From assembly GCF_016827595.1 (NCBI RefSeq), contig NZ_JAECMS010000003.1, positions 186,001 to 250,000 on the forward strand: a stretch of DNA of 64,000 bases. Reading direction: 5' to 3'. The notes below the pieces were generated by a model that ran no database searches, had not been told where the DNA came from, and was given only the letters and a program-made list of their open reading frames with translations. Both the position numbers and the translations under genes were made by a program. The stretch's first letter is position 1. Each line of letters starts with the position of its first letter. This DNA is from Luteirhabdus pelagi. GTDB lineage: Bacteria; Bacteroidota; Bacteroidia; Flavobacteriales; Flavobacteriaceae. Of the stretch, positions 40,901 through 49,892 are shown in pieces.

Positions 40901-43036
40901 AATCCCGAAAGGCTGTAGTTTCATTCCTTCCACATCCAATACAATATCTGCTTTTGGTGAAACACTATCCAAGACCACAAAGGCGTCTAAGGCAGCATTG
41001 ATGTTTTCATCCTTATACTTTGAAGTGATGTTTCCGCTTCCATCGGTAATAGTTCCGTTAATATTTAAGTCATTTATATTATAGCTGTTATATTGAAAAG
41101 ATTCAACTGTTGCTTGAAGTTCTGCGTTTAGTGTGTTGACGGTTTTCCCAGAACCCTTTGCCTTCACTTTTAGCGTTAATGGTCCCATAATCGAGTCCTT
41201 CAGCAATGCTCCGAGTTCATATTCCTGAACCGCCATATCGGCATCGAACTGAATCTGATCGCCCTGCTGAAAAGATCCTTCAAGAGCTATTGTTCCCTGA
41301 CTGCTTTTCAAGTCCAAATCTGCCTGGATATTGGAAAGTGTTCCGCTGACGGAACCTTGTACCGTAGCTTGGTTGGGGATTTCAAGATTATTTTCAGCTA
41401 GCGCTACAAACTGCTCGACATCTTGCTTGCGGGTCTTTGCTATTAGATTAGGCACCTCAAACTGAAGCCGCTCCGTATCCATGGCATTTCGAAGGCGAGC
41501 CCTCGCCTGTAAGGATGTCGTGCTTCCCCAGCGAACTGTCAGATTGGGAGCCGCAATATTATTGAGTGTTCCAGAAGCCGAAAGCGAACCTGAAATCGGC
41601 TTCCTCGCTAACGTGTTAATTGTTGGGTTTGACCTAAGATCGGGTTGAAAATAATAAGCCGTAGCGGTTTCAACAGAAAAAGACGGTACACTTACATCGA
41701 TAGTAGTATTTTCAGGTTGCTTGATGAAGGTATCTAGCGAAGCATATTGCAAGGTAGCGGTGGCATTGATGCTGTTTCCGTTTCCTTTGAATTGAAAATT
41801 ATCTAAATTGGCTTCAGTATTGCTAACAGTTATATTTCCCGTTAACCTTTCTATATTGAGACCTGAAGCTTCAGCAAAAGACATATTTTCAAGATTCAGC
41901 GTTGCCGTTTCATCTTGCAGTGAAATATCATTTGCCTTCAATAAAAGGTCGCGAACTGCAATAGCATTCGCATTAAAAACTCCTTGTTGCGGTCGTTCTG
42001 GGCCGTTGTAGAACTCGAAATTGTTTTGTTGTAAATCGATTTCCTCGACCGCAACCTCCCAATCGGGCCATGAGAATGCCGTTGCATCTGCCACGGTTTC
42101 CTTTTCATCAACCGGATTCGAGGGTTCTTCGAGCGCCAAAGTGGCGTTCGATTGGTTCATAGTGACCTTCGCAACTTTTATTTCTTGGTTCGGCAAGTGT
42201 AGAAAGCCATCTTCAACAGAAAGAACTCCCAAAGATGCCGTCGCGGTTAGGTCGGCCGGATAAGAATTAAAAACGCCTTTTACATTCTTCAACTGAATAC
42301 TTTCAGCTGCTAAAATGGGAAGTGGAACCGGTTCGCCTGTTGGAGGCGGTGGATCGTGGGTTTGGACGACATTGATTTCGGCATCTTGCAATAGCACATC
42401 ATTTGCTTCAAAGCGCATTTCTTCGAGATTGAAGGCTTCCATACCCACTTCCAAACTGTTGAAAACATAACTGCTTTGAAATCCGAGCACTGCATCGTCG
42501 AAATTCACATTAAAATCATGTAGTCGAATATCCCCGATAATAATATCCATCGGGGCTGCAGTGCTATCAGCGGTAGTAGTTGTGGCATCGGTAGCCGCAA
42601 AAGCATCGATTAAGAATTGAAAATTATAGCCGGATATGCTGTCTTTTCTATAAATGTTCGCTCGAACGCCAGACCAATCCAATTCCTCCACTCCTACACC
42701 CTTCCCTCTGATAATCGGCCACAAAGGAACATCGGCTTCAAGCGATTTGGAATACACCAGCGTATCGCCCTTCTTGTCTTCCAAGTATAACCCTTCCAAT
42801 GAAATATCGCCGTCAAAGGTGATAAACAATCGGTCGATTTTAACCTCCGTATTCGTTTTATCCTTCACATAGGAAACTACTTTATTGACAATAATATCCT
42901 GACCCCAAGGACTTCTGACGAAAACTACCACAAGAATAAAAAGAAGTAGCAGTACCGCAACGGTATAGCCTATTCCCCTCACAACTTTACGCAAAGGACT
43001 TCGCTTCTTTTTTACGTCAGATTTTTCTTTTTTCAC
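37994..43036 (-). CDS. tamB: translocation and assembly module protein TamB
   Basis: A 1680-residue AsmA/TamB-family protein. A basic N-terminus precedes one membrane anchor (residues ~24-45, VAVLLLLFILVVVFV). A very long repetitive beta-strand region suggests the groove-shaped bridge across the periplasm. The C-terminal DUF490 domain covers ~1250-1600 (RPNGRTTLSGRYTLTDGHYETNLYNLVKRRF; EMPEDEQ..LGGQVYGRI). It starts a seven-gene minus-strand operon that continues through tamL. Confidence 0.95.
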   Translation of the reverse strand: MKKEKSDVKKKRSPLRKVVRGIGYTVAVLLLLFILVVVFVRSPWGQDIIVNKVVSYVKDKTNTEVKIDRLFITFDGDISLEGLYLEDKKGDTLVYSKSLEADVPLWPIIRGKGVGVEELDWSGVRANIYRKDSISGYNFQFLIDAFAATDATTTTADSTAAPMDIIIGDIRLHDFNVNFDDAVLGFQSSYVFNSLEVGMEAFNLEEMRFEANDVLLQDAEINVVQTHDPPPPTGEPVPLPILAAESIQLKNVKGVFNSYPADLTATASLGVLSVEDGFLHLPNQEIKVAKVTMNQSNATLALEEPSNPVDEKETVADATAFSWPDWEVAVEEIDLQQNNFEFYNGPERPQQGVFNANAIAVRDLLLKANDISLQDETATLNLENMSFAEASGLNIERLTGNITVSNTEANLDNFQFKGNGNSINATATLQYASLDTFIKQPENTTIDVSVPSFSVETATAYYFQPDLRSNPTINTLARKPISGSLSASGTLNNIAAPNLTVRWGSTTSLQARARLRNAMDTERLQFEVPNLIAKTRKQDVEQFVALAENNLEIPNQATVQGSVSGTLSNIQADLDLKSSQGTIALEGSFQQGDQIQFDADMAVQEYELGALLKDSIMGPLTLKVKAKGSGKTVNTLNAELQATVESFQYNSYNINDLNINGTITDGSGNITSKYKDENINAALDAFVVLDSVSPKADIVLDVEGMKLQPFGITRRDVRTGFTLRASGQGNADAYEVEADIEEGVVVYDNSTYLLGDIQTKAFVRSDTTYVRVDNRMVDVELQSNSSPQQFTSALTKNFERYFYEETRVDTITNPVKLKVDAHIRQAPVMQQVFLDNLRDLDTIDIAVDFDEAKRTLTSTIYAPHINYDGNELDSLRLDFNGDAYTFNFNLGFNQLKAGPLALPKTDLSGDFADKQLDLTFLAKEEDSTLFDFRSQITGSRERLRYHVVPEPLIFNGNNWQTPSSNEIIYAEDRLTFNDFRFENGGQQVAVRDGKTANGEDEVGLYFESFSLATLLSYFNPETTLAEGTLNGSLVLEDPLHSTGVVADLDVQQFSVLEESFGTLSLNAEAIGTNEYTFNLQTEGGDADLTLDGSYTATENEALLDMDLQLQRIDMKVVDGLSLGELKNGSGTILGNISIDGTIKEPIYEGAINFNQAKVTVSRFNAPFTMPNETIQLNNERVALSNFKILDANNNALTTDGTIGTENMLNPTFDLSIKAKDFQLIDATEEDNDMIYGKASISADATVKGDMVLPIIKGDLTVSPDTDVTYVLPSATVNLEERDGVVQFVNKENPDAILTQTEEETATIDGIDLQANLKVTEGAVAKIVIDKQTGDHLEVKGEGDFVFNIRPNGRTTLSGRYTLTDGHYETNLYNLVKRRFEIAEGSTVTWSGNLFDAELDIRAVYDIETSASALMAPAVSSANPTVQNQFRQKLPFLVYLNIDGQLTEPTISFQLDMPEDEQGALGGQVYGRIQQVNQQEQTLNKQVFSLLVLNKFYPEPGSDGSRGGLATVARDNLNDALSDQLDVFSNRLLGDSGFELDFDLDSYTDYQGTSPQQRTQLEIAAQKRFFDDRFIVKVGSNVDVEGSSQTGETTPIIGNVTLEYLLTEEGRYRLKGFRRSEFQNVIDGQTIVSGIALIFTQEFNQFTELWDAMFSSQNPSEEEQNASEQNSNDDVREETNE

Positions 43037-43053
43037 AAATAGGTATATTCAAA

Positions 43054-43061
43054 CAAAAATA
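43054..43061 (-). promoter_or_regulatory. -7 element of the tamB operon
   Basis: Minus-strand TATTTTTG, an exact TAnnTTTG match, 17 bp before the tamB ATG. A TTG lies 16 bp upstream of it, slightly short of the usual spacing. Confidence 0.45.
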
Positions 43062-43141
43062 GGCGAAAGCATATCCGCAATAGCCTTACAGCCTGTTAAG
43101 AGGTGGCTCGGTACTAATAAAGTTTTGTTAAGAAATGGAAA

Positions 43142-44089
43142 TTATTGGCCCGCCGCATCAAGACGATCTAGTTCCGTTATGGTCAATTCCATACGCACAG
43201 CTTCTTTTATTGCCTCTAGGTGTGACGTTTTTGTTGCACTGGCAATGGGAGCAGTTACTGTAGGTTGGTGAAGTAACCAAGCGAGGGAAACCGCAGCAGG
43301 AGAACTGGAATGGTCGTTGGCAACCTCTTTTAATACGTTGATAAACCCAAGTAGCTGTTCCGAATAATGTTTCTTTACATAATCGGTTCGTGAGGAGTTT
43401 TCGATATCCTGCTGAGAGGAATATTTTCCTGTCAATAATCCGCTTCCTAATGAAAAATAGGTAGCTACGCCTAATCCGTATTTCTCACAAACAGCTTCCA
43501 GCTCACCTTCATATTCTTTGCGAACCCAAGCATTGTAATGTGGTTGAAATACTCGATATTGTGGCAGGGATTCTCGTTTTGAAGTCTGAATAGATTGCTC
43601 TAAACGTTCTGCAGAGAAATTTGAAGCGCCGATATAGCGTACTTTTCCCGCTTCTATCAATTTTTGAAAGGCTGATAACGTTTCTTCTGGCGGCGTTGTT
43701 TCATCATCTTTATGCGCATAATACAGATCGATGTAATCGGTTTGCAATCTCCGAAGCGAGTCATCGACAGATTTTACAATATGCTTTTCTGAAATATCAA
43801 TTCCGCCCTGGCCCATATCCATTCCTACTTTGGTGCAGATGGTGAATCGATCGCGATTTTTGCGAGATTTCATCCATTTGCCGATAAGCGCTTCCGATTC
43901 GCCTCCTGAATTACCATCAACCCATCGCGAATACACGTCGGCGGTATCGATGCAGTTTATTCCGAGTTCATCGATTTGATCGAGCATATCCATGGATTCC
44001 TTTTCGTTTAAGGTCCATCCAAATACATTTCCACCAAAGATGAGTGGTGATATTTCGAGTGCTGTTTTACCAAATTGTATCTGCTTCAT
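43142..44089 (-). CDS. aldo/keto reductase
   Basis: A 315-residue (alpha/beta)8-barrel NADPH reductase. Catalytic residues are in NCIDTADVYSRW (Asp/Tyr), the Lys in FTICTKVG, and the His in DYIDLYYAHKDD. NADPH-site features are GASNFSAERLEQ and, at the C-terminus, PIASATKTSHLEA. The substrate is unknown. It is a single gene between tamB and the rpoD region. Confidence 0.93.
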   Translation of the reverse strand: MKQIQFGKTALEISPLIFGGNVFGWTLNEKESMDMLDQIDELGINCIDTADVYSRWVDGNSGGESEALIGKWMKSRKNRDRFTICTKVGMDMGQGGIDISEKHIVKSVDDSLRRLQTDYIDLYYAHKDDETTPPEETLSAFQKLIEAGKVRYIGASNFSAERLEQSIQTSKRESLPQYRVFQPHYNAWVRKEYEGELEAVCEKYGLGVATYFSLGSGLLTGKYSSQQDIENSSRTDYVKKHYSEQLLGFINVLKEVANDHSSSPAAVSLAWLLHQPTVTAPIASATKTSHLEAIKEAVRMELTITELDRLDAAGQ

Positions 44090-44148
44090 AAAAAAGTTAG
44101 GTTTTGAATATACTACCGACTAAGGTTTTTGAGTTATAATTGAGGTTA

Positions 44149-44352
44149 TTATTTATTTTTGTCTTGTTTTTTCGTTCGCACCCAAATGAACACCAAAAGT
44201 GCAAAAATGATAGGCAGGATGATGTAAATAATGATGTCTGCAGTAGAATTTAAATCGATTCCACTATTTTCTCCAGGTGTAGGAGTGCCAGTGGGTGTTT
44301 GGGCATGAATTTTGCTATATAAAAGCGCTGAAAGTAAGGTATAGCGAATCAT
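44149..44352 (-). CDS. small single-span membrane protein
   Basis: A 67-residue protein with a signal-like N-terminus (processing probable near SKIHAQ), a short Thr/Pro/Gly segment, and one membrane helix (DIIIYIILPIIFALLVFIWV) ending in a basic KKQDKNK tail. Homologues in Flavobacteriaceae are sometimes mislabelled 'adenylosuccinate synthetase', which the sequence does not support. The function is unknown. Confidence 0.7.
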   Translation of the reverse strand: MIRYTLLSALLYSKIHAQTPTGTPTPGENSGIDLNSTADIIIYIILPIIFALLVFIWVRTKKQDKNK

Positions 44353-44496
44353 AATTTTTAGCCAGATTTATTTCGATTGAAAATACAGATTGTGATGTGT
44401 TCCATCTAAAGTTTAACAAAAAATGTTAAGTATTTGGATTTTGTGAAAATATGTCATACTATACCGTGTTATTATTTTTAAAATTGGGATTTATAT

Positions 44497-45363
44497 ATGA
44501 GACAACTTAAAATTACGAAGCAGGTTACCAATAGGGAGACCAAATCCTTAAATAGCTACCTTCAAGATGTTAGTAAGATTGATATGATTACTGCAGAAGA
44601 GGAAGTGGAATTGGCACAACGAATAAAAGAGGGCGATCAATTAGCCTTGGAAAAGTTGACCCGAGCCAACCTTCGTTTCGTGATTTCGGTAGCAAAACAG
44701 TACCAAAATCAAGGGTTGAGCCTTTCCGACCTAATTAATGAAGGCAACGTGGGTCTAGTGAAGGCGGCAAAACGTTTTGATGAGACACGTGGATTTAAAT
44801 TTATTTCATACGCTGTATGGTGGATTCGTCAGTCTATCCTACAAGCTATTGCTGAACAAGCTCGTGTGGTGCGTTTACCACTGAACAAAATCGGTGATAT
44901 AAGTAAAATCAACAAAGCGGCCATTCACTTAGAGCAAGTGCATCAGCGCAAGCCTACGGCGGAAGAGATCGCAAAGGAATTGGATATTTCCGTTCGTAAG
45001 GTAAAGAGTAGCCTTAAAAACTCAACTAAGAGTTTATCGATGGATGCTCCCTTCCAAGAAGGCGAGAATGATAACAACCTTTATGACGTTATCAGTTCTG
45101 GTGAAAGTCCGAATCCTGATAAATCTTTAATTCATGAATCCTTGAAGATTGAGATTGATCGAGCGTTGGATACCCTCTCTCCTCGTGAAGCAGACGTCGT
45201 TCGTTTGAACTTCGGTTTGGGTGGTCAACCTGTCATGACACTTCAGGAAATTGGTGACACTTTCGATTTAAGTCGTGAGCGTGTGCGCCAGATTCGTGAA
45301 AAAGCGATTCGACGTTTACGTCAGCAATCCAAAAGCCACATCCTTAAGAAATATCTAGGATAA
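44497..45363 (+). CDS. rpoD: primary RNA polymerase sigma factor
   Basis: A 288-residue sigma-70 of the Bacteroidota RpoD/SigA type: no region 1.1, starting at region 1.2 ([26 protein letters not shown]). Region 2 includes [28 protein letters not shown] and the promoter-melting/-7-recognising [12 protein letters not shown]. Region 3 follows, and region 4.2 has [20 protein letters not shown]. This is the factor that recognises the TAnnTTTG promoters seen across the window. Confidence 0.97.
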   Translation: MRQLKITKQVTNRETKSLNSYLQDVSKIDMITAEEEVELAQRIKEGDQLALEKLTRANLRFVISVAKQYQNQGLSLSDLINEGNVGLVKAAKRFDETRGFKFISYAVWWIRQSILQAIAEQARVVRLPLNKIGDISKINKAAIHLEQVHQRKPTAEEIAKELDISVRKVKSSLKNSTKSLSMDAPFQEGENDNNLYDVISSGESPNPDKSLIHESLKIEIDRALDTLSPREADVVRLNFGLGGQPVMTLQEIGDTFDLSRERVRQIREKAIRRLRQQSKSHILKKYLG

Positions 45364-45446
45364 CAGGCGCCCACATTTTAAGATTATATTATTAAAACGG
45401 GCCGTATTTCTACTGTATCTTTACGAGAGACCAATCGTAATGTTAC

Positions 45447-47279
45447 ATGACCGTAGAAATACTGCTCGTTTTTCTTATTTTGTTGATCACTATCATCCTC
45501 TTTGCATTCGAGGTATTTCCGGTCGATAAAATTGCTTTATTCATCATTGTTTCCCTAGCTGTACTAGGACTAGTAAAGCCCGAAGAAGCTATCTCAGGAT
45601 TTTCTAATGCGGCTACCATAACCGTGCTGTCTTTGATGATAATCGCTATTGCCTTGGAAGATACTGGGGTAATTGCTACGCTAGCACGTTTCCTCAAAAA
45701 TCTTCATGCCCTACCCTTGCTATTATTACTGCCCGTTTTTATGTTTATTACGGCTGGTATTTCGGCCTTTATCAGTACAACTGCGGTCGTAATCGTATTT
45801 ATCAAGATCATCACTGAATTTTCAAAACGCTTCGATATTCCTGAAGCAAAAATACTGTTACCAATTTCCTTTGCAGGTATATTAGGTGGTAGTTGTACGT
45901 TAATGGGAACCTCGACCAATCTAATCGTAAATTCGATTGCACTGGATTTAGGCGCTGAAAAGTTTTCGTTTTTTGAATTCAGTTTGTACGGACTTGCCTT
46001 TCTTGGTGTTGCTATTGTACTTATTACGATTGCTTCACGATGGTTGCCCGCAAAGGAAAGTGTCGATATAGAAGAAGAATACGAACTGGAGAATTATGTA
46101 ACCTCTGTAATAGTCACCCGCGATTCTGAACTTATCGGTAAGCGTATAGAAGACACATTTCTATTTAATGATGGTGAAATTTCATTATTGAAACTCACCA
46201 GAAACGGTCAGGTTAACAATGCACCAGGTCGATACATCGCATTAAACGCAGGTGATAAATTGTTGTTGATGTGCGATCTTGAGAACTTGATGCGCTTAAA
46301 TGAATTTAAAGGCCTCGATATTCATGAAAAGGTCGTCATGGATGATACTGTATATGACTTAAGCAATAAACAGGAGGAAAAAGTTGAAGCTGAGGAAAAT
46401 CCCGAAAATATTGCCTTTGCAGAATTATTGATTCTTCCGGGTTCCTTTCTAATTGGAAAAACTTTACGGCAAATTCGGAAGCAAAATGTACAGGGTGCGA
46501 CACCCATTGCTATTCGGAAACGAAAAAACATCCGAAATACGAAAGATCGGCTTATTCGCAAGGATATGCACAAGATTGCCATTAAGCCGGGGGATCGCTT
46601 ACTGGTTGAATTTCCAAAAGATGACGCTCCGCGCTTGGAGCAATTGGAAAATGTGGCAATTTTGAGAGAACATGAGCTTCCTGCTCAAAAAACTTCCATG
46701 AACAAATGGATAGCTTTTACAATACTACTTGTAACCGTCGGCCTTGCTGCAAGTGGCACGTTAAGCATCTTGATAAGCTCATTACTTGGTGTTGTTCTAA
46801 TGTTACTTACAAATTGCATTCAACTTTCTGATGTATATCATAGGGTAAACTGGCAAGTAATCTTTTTATTAGCAGGTATGATTCCTTTGGGGGTTGCAAT
46901 GCATAACACTGGGGCTGATAAATTTATCACCCAACACCTTTTGGATGTATTAAGCGGTCAGTCGAATGTCGTCATCATCGGATTGATTTTTTTGGTAACG
47001 ATGATTATGAGCGGCTTTATTAGCAACAATGCCACTGCCATTATAATGACCCCGATAGCTATTTCGGTAGCGGCAGGTTTGAGTTTATCGCTTAAACCTT
47101 TTATATTATCAGTGCTGTTTGGAGCTAATTTTAGTTTCTTCACGCCTGTCGGCTATCAAACCAACACCCTTGTTTATGGTATGGGGTATTATAGATTTAG
47201 ACATTTTTTAATCATTGGAGGAATTGTTTCCTTGGTTCTATGGATACTTGGAACCTTTATGTTATCCTCCTTATTATAA
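45447..47279 (+). CDS. SLC13-family (DASS) permease with two TrkA-C domains
   Basis: A 610-residue transporter. Two membrane halves carry the repeated SNNATA/STTAV-type signatures (AFISTTAVVIVFI; SNNATAIIMTPIAIS, plus GGSCTLMGTSTNLIVN). Between them are two RCK-C/TrkA-C domains of about 70 residues each (VIVTRDSELIGKRIEDT; ELLILPGSFLIGKTLRQIR). It moves dicarboxylates, sulfate or similar anions with cations; specificity cannot be read. It lies 83 bp downstream of rpoD. Confidence 0.9.
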   Translation: MTVEILLVFLILLITIILFAFEVFPVDKIALFIIVSLAVLGLVKPEEAISGFSNAATITVLSLMIIAIALEDTGVIATLARFLKNLHALPLLLLLPVFMFITAGISAFISTTAVVIVFIKIITEFSKRFDIPEAKILLPISFAGILGGSCTLMGTSTNLIVNSIALDLGAEKFSFFEFSLYGLAFLGVAIVLITIASRWLPAKESVDIEEEYELENYVTSVIVTRDSELIGKRIEDTFLFNDGEISLLKLTRNGQVNNAPGRYIALNAGDKLLLMCDLENLMRLNEFKGLDIHEKVVMDDTVYDLSNKQEEKVEAEENPENIAFAELLILPGSFLIGKTLRQIRKQNVQGATPIAIRKRKNIRNTKDRLIRKDMHKIAIKPGDRLLVEFPKDDAPRLEQLENVAILREHELPAQKTSMNKWIAFTILLVTVGLAASGTLSILISSLLGVVLMLLTNCIQLSDVYHRVNWQVIFLLAGMIPLGVAMHNTGADKFITQHLLDVLSGQSNVVIIGLIFLVTMIMSGFISNNATAIIMTPIAISVAAGLSLSLKPFILSVLFGANFSFFTPVGYQTNTLVYGMGYYRFRHFLIIGGIVSLVLWILGTFMLSSLL

Positions 47280-47294
47280 TTTAAAATTGAAACT

Positions 47295-48191
47295 ATGGAT
47301 GAGAATACATTTTCAGTAAGCGATGCTTTCAACGGAATCTGGGACAAACTAGGGGGGTGGCTAGATGCCATCATCTTGAAGCTTCCCAACTTTCTATTGG
47401 CCATTTTGGTCATGGTTCTGTTTTACTTCATTGCCAAAGGAATCAGTAATCTAACAAAGAAATATTTATTACGAAAAATCGCCCAAGAATCGATTAAACA
47501 GATGCTTTCCAAATTGATTTTTGCCGTTATTTTTCTAATTGGCTTCTTCATCGCCTTGGGCGTTCTAGAACTCGATAAAGCGCTTACCTCTATCCTTGCT
47601 GGTGCTGGTGTGGTTGGTCTGGCAATCGGTCTAGCCTTACAGGGTACACTGGGGAACACCGTTTCAGGAGTGGTGCTATCCTTTCTTCCCAAGGTTAGGA
47701 TTGGCGATTATATTGAATCTGGAGACAATAAAGGGTATGTAACCGAAATAAGCTTGCGGAACCTAGTTATTCGTCAACCAGATAACGAATACGTTATTAT
47801 TCCCAATTCAACCTTTGTCGATAACCCCTTCAAAAACTACAGTTGGACAGACCGCTCCAGAATATCTGTCGGTTGTGGTGTCGGTTATGAAGATGACCTT
47901 CAAAAAGTGGAAGATTTAGTAGTACGTATCATCGGGGAGGCATTCGAGCAAAAGGATGGAGAGGAAATAGAATTTTTCTTCACCGAATTTGGTGATAGTT
48001 CTATCAACTTCATCACACGTTTTTGGATCGATAGTGTGAAACCTAAGCCAAAATTGGCAGCACAACATAAAGCTATCAAGATTATCAAGAAGCATTTCGA
48101 TGCAGAAGGAATCAATATTCCGTTCCCTATCAGAACGTTGGATTTTGGGAAGAATAAGTTACAGATGGCTTCAAGGGAAGACTCCGAATAA
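47295..48191 (+). CDS. small-conductance mechanosensitive channel, MscS family
   Basis: A 298-residue channel with three N-terminal membrane helices; TM3 has the pore-lining Ala/Gly pattern (ILAGAGVVGLAIGLALQGTLGNTVSGV). The beta-domain VRIGDYIESGDNKGYVTEISLRNLVI and the alpha/beta vestibule follow. It opens under membrane tension to relieve osmotic shock. It starts 15 bp after the SLC13 permease, so the two are probably co-transcribed, and a terminator follows. Confidence 0.93.
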   Translation: MDENTFSVSDAFNGIWDKLGGWLDAIILKLPNFLLAILVMVLFYFIAKGISNLTKKYLLRKIAQESIKQMLSKLIFAVIFLIGFFIALGVLELDKALTSILAGAGVVGLAIGLALQGTLGNTVSGVVLSFLPKVRIGDYIESGDNKGYVTEISLRNLVIRQPDNEYVIIPNSTFVDNPFKNYSWTDRSRISVGCGVGYEDDLQKVEDLVVRIIGEAFEQKDGEEIEFFFTEFGDSSINFITRFWIDSVKPKPKLAAQHKAIKIIKKHFDAEGINIPFPIRTLDFGKNKLQMASREDSE

Positions 48192-48213
48192 TCTTCACCT
48201 TTTTTCATGAATC

Positions 48214-48238
48214 AAAAGCGGGCTTGCGAGCTCGCTTT
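48214..48238 (+). terminator. terminator after the MscS gene
   Basis: AAAGCGGGCT, loop TGCG, AGCTCGCTTT (one G-U pair); the T-tract is short and interrupted by AT. Confidence 0.65.
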
Positions 48239-48315
48239 ATTTATGTCTATTTTCTTTAAGGATTTTTAACAAAAGTATAGCACATCTTAACTGTAAACTT
48301 CGCTTTAAATGCAAG

Positions 48316-48323
48316 TATATTTG
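48316..48323 (+). promoter_or_regulatory. -7 element of the OmpA-family gene
   Basis: TATATTTG is an exact TAnnTTTG match, 30 bp before the ATG. No convincing -33 element was found. Confidence 0.5.
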
Positions 48324-48353
48324 TCACTGTAACAAACCTTTAAACCTAGTATC

Positions 48354-49196
48354 ATGAAGAAGTTAATTTCCCTAACCTTACTCTCAGGAGCTTTTATTTT
48401 CACTTCCTGTGTATCTAAGAAGAAGTATGCCGAATTGGAAAGTCAATATAACGACACGCGTTCCGAATTGGTAAAGACAAAAGTTGAAAAAGAAGAGATA
48501 GAAGAGAAATACGCGCGAATTGAAGAACGCGTTGCTGACTACAATTCTAAAATTCAATCCTTACGTGACACTAACGATGAACGTTTACAGCAATATGAAA
48601 ATGTTGTAATTTCAAATAAGGATAAAGAGAAGATGAAAGCGGCACTTGCTAAAGTCGATCAAAATGAATTGGCCCAAGCCAAAACATTGGAAGATACGAT
48701 GAATCTTATCATCTCTCACAATTTAAAGAAGAACTTAGATAATACATTAATCGCCGAGGGTGAAGAAGACGATATTCAAATTGATATCGATGAAACCGTG
48801 GTTATGATTACCGTATCAGACAAATTATTATTCAAATCCGGTAGTGCTCGTGTAAATCCAAAAGCGGATAACCTTTTACAGCGATTGGCAAATGTAATTA
48901 ATAGTGAACCGGCTATGGAAGTAATGGTTGAAGGCCATACCGACTCGCAAACCGTGAAGCCTGGTTCCTACATCAAAGACAACTGGGAATTAAGTGTAGA
49001 TCGTTCTACTGCCGTAATTCGTGAATTGCAGGATGGATATGGCGTAAACCCAGAAAAATTGATTGCTGCAGGTAGAAGTAGCTACCACCCACTTACCGAA
49101 AATGATTCGAAAGAAGGTAGAGCTACGAATAGACGCACACGTATAGTTATCTTACCAAACCTAGATAAATTTTTGGCCTTGTTGTCTGCAAATTAA
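48354..49196 (+). CDS. OmpA-family peptidoglycan-binding lipoprotein
   Basis: A 280-residue protein with a lipoprotein signal (lipobox FTSC, Cys19), an extended coiled coil at residues ~25-90 rich in Glu/Lys, and a C-terminal OmpA domain at ~150-270. The peptidoglycan-binding motif VEGHTDSQ and NWELSVDRSTAVIREL, GRSSYHP and ATNRRTRIVI are all present. It tethers the outer membrane to the cell wall. It is a single gene with its own promoter and terminator. Confidence 0.92.
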   Translation: MKKLISLTLLSGAFIFTSCVSKKKYAELESQYNDTRSELVKTKVEKEEIEEKYARIEERVADYNSKIQSLRDTNDERLQQYENVVISNKDKEKMKAALAKVDQNELAQAKTLEDTMNLIISHNLKKNLDNTLIAEGEEDDIQIDIDETVVMITVSDKLLFKSGSARVNPKADNLLQRLANVINSEPAMEVMVEGHTDSQTVKPGSYIKDNWELSVDRSTAVIRELQDGYGVNPEKLIAAGRSSYHPLTENDSKEGRATNRRTRIVILPNLDKFLALLSAN

Positions 49197-49217
49197 GAAG
49201 CGGAACACCTACTTAAG

Positions 49218-49246
49218 AAAGCGACCCATGTGGTCGCTTTTTTTTA
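49218..49246 (+). terminator. terminator after the OmpA-family gene
   Basis: Stem AAAGCGACC, loop CATGT, stem GGTCGCTTT, then continued Ts. The following ~230 bp to the next gene hold only AT-rich sequence and a TATCTTTA -7-like element at 49446-49453. Confidence 0.88.
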
Positions 49247-49481
49247 CGTTTTTCTTTTCTTTTAATCTCCCATTTGAAATTAAGACTATTGAGAAATCCT
49301 TTCTAGCACACTAAAATAAAGGAATTTAATAGCTGGGAAAAACTGATGGAATTGTCTGAAATTTATATAATATAGATGGAGCAACACTTATTTAACGTGA
49401 ATTAATATATTTTCTTAAAATTATGTTAATTAAAGGTTTTTATATGTATCTTTACTTTTCAAACCTAATCCCTATAATGCC

Positions 49482-49847
49482 ATGGCATCCATTTATACAT
49501 CAGATTTTTATGAGCTTTCGGCATATCCCCAATATGCCCTTTTAAAGGTATTCGAGAATGTTTTCCTAGATGAAGATAAAGTGCTCGATATTCAATCAAA
49601 GTTAAAGGAAATCTTTTCAAACAAACCCTTTGTCCTTATTTCAGATAGACAATTTAAGTATGACATCGATCTTTCGGTTTACAAGCTTCAGCTACCGAAC
49701 ATGAAGGGAATGGCGGTGGTTTCAGCCGACGACTATCATAGGGAGCGCGCCATTATGGAACAACCCCTGTTCAACAACAGCTTCGCATTTTTTTCAAAAA
49801 TGGAAGATGCGGTAGCCTGGGCGTCAACTTTTTTGGTGCATAAATAA
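49482..49847 (+). CDS. conserved hypothetical protein
   Basis: A 121-residue soluble protein without signal or membrane segment. Its alpha/beta pattern (YPQYALLKVFENVFLDEDKVL; KPFVLISDRQFKYDIDLSVY; AVVSADDYHRERAIMEQPLF; SKMEDAVAWAST) resembles the SpoIIAA/STAS-like fold, as in small proteins of that superfamily, but no phosphorylatable residue can be assigned. It has an isolated position. Confidence 0.75.
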   Translation: MASIYTSDFYELSAYPQYALLKVFENVFLDEDKVLDIQSKLKEIFSNKPFVLISDRQFKYDIDLSVYKLQLPNMKGMAVVSADDYHRERAIMEQPLFNNSFAFFSKMEDAVAWASTFLVHK

Positions 49848-49880
49848 AAAACGCGCCGTAATCGACGCGCTTTCCTTATT
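49848..49880. terminator. possible bidirectional terminator between convergent genes
   Basis: A run of As, then CGCGC, a short loop and CGCGCTTT form an imperfect GC-rich hairpin between the hypothetical gene and the SDR gene on the other strand. One bulged base weakens it. Confidence 0.45.
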
Positions 49881-49892
49881 ACTACATACATC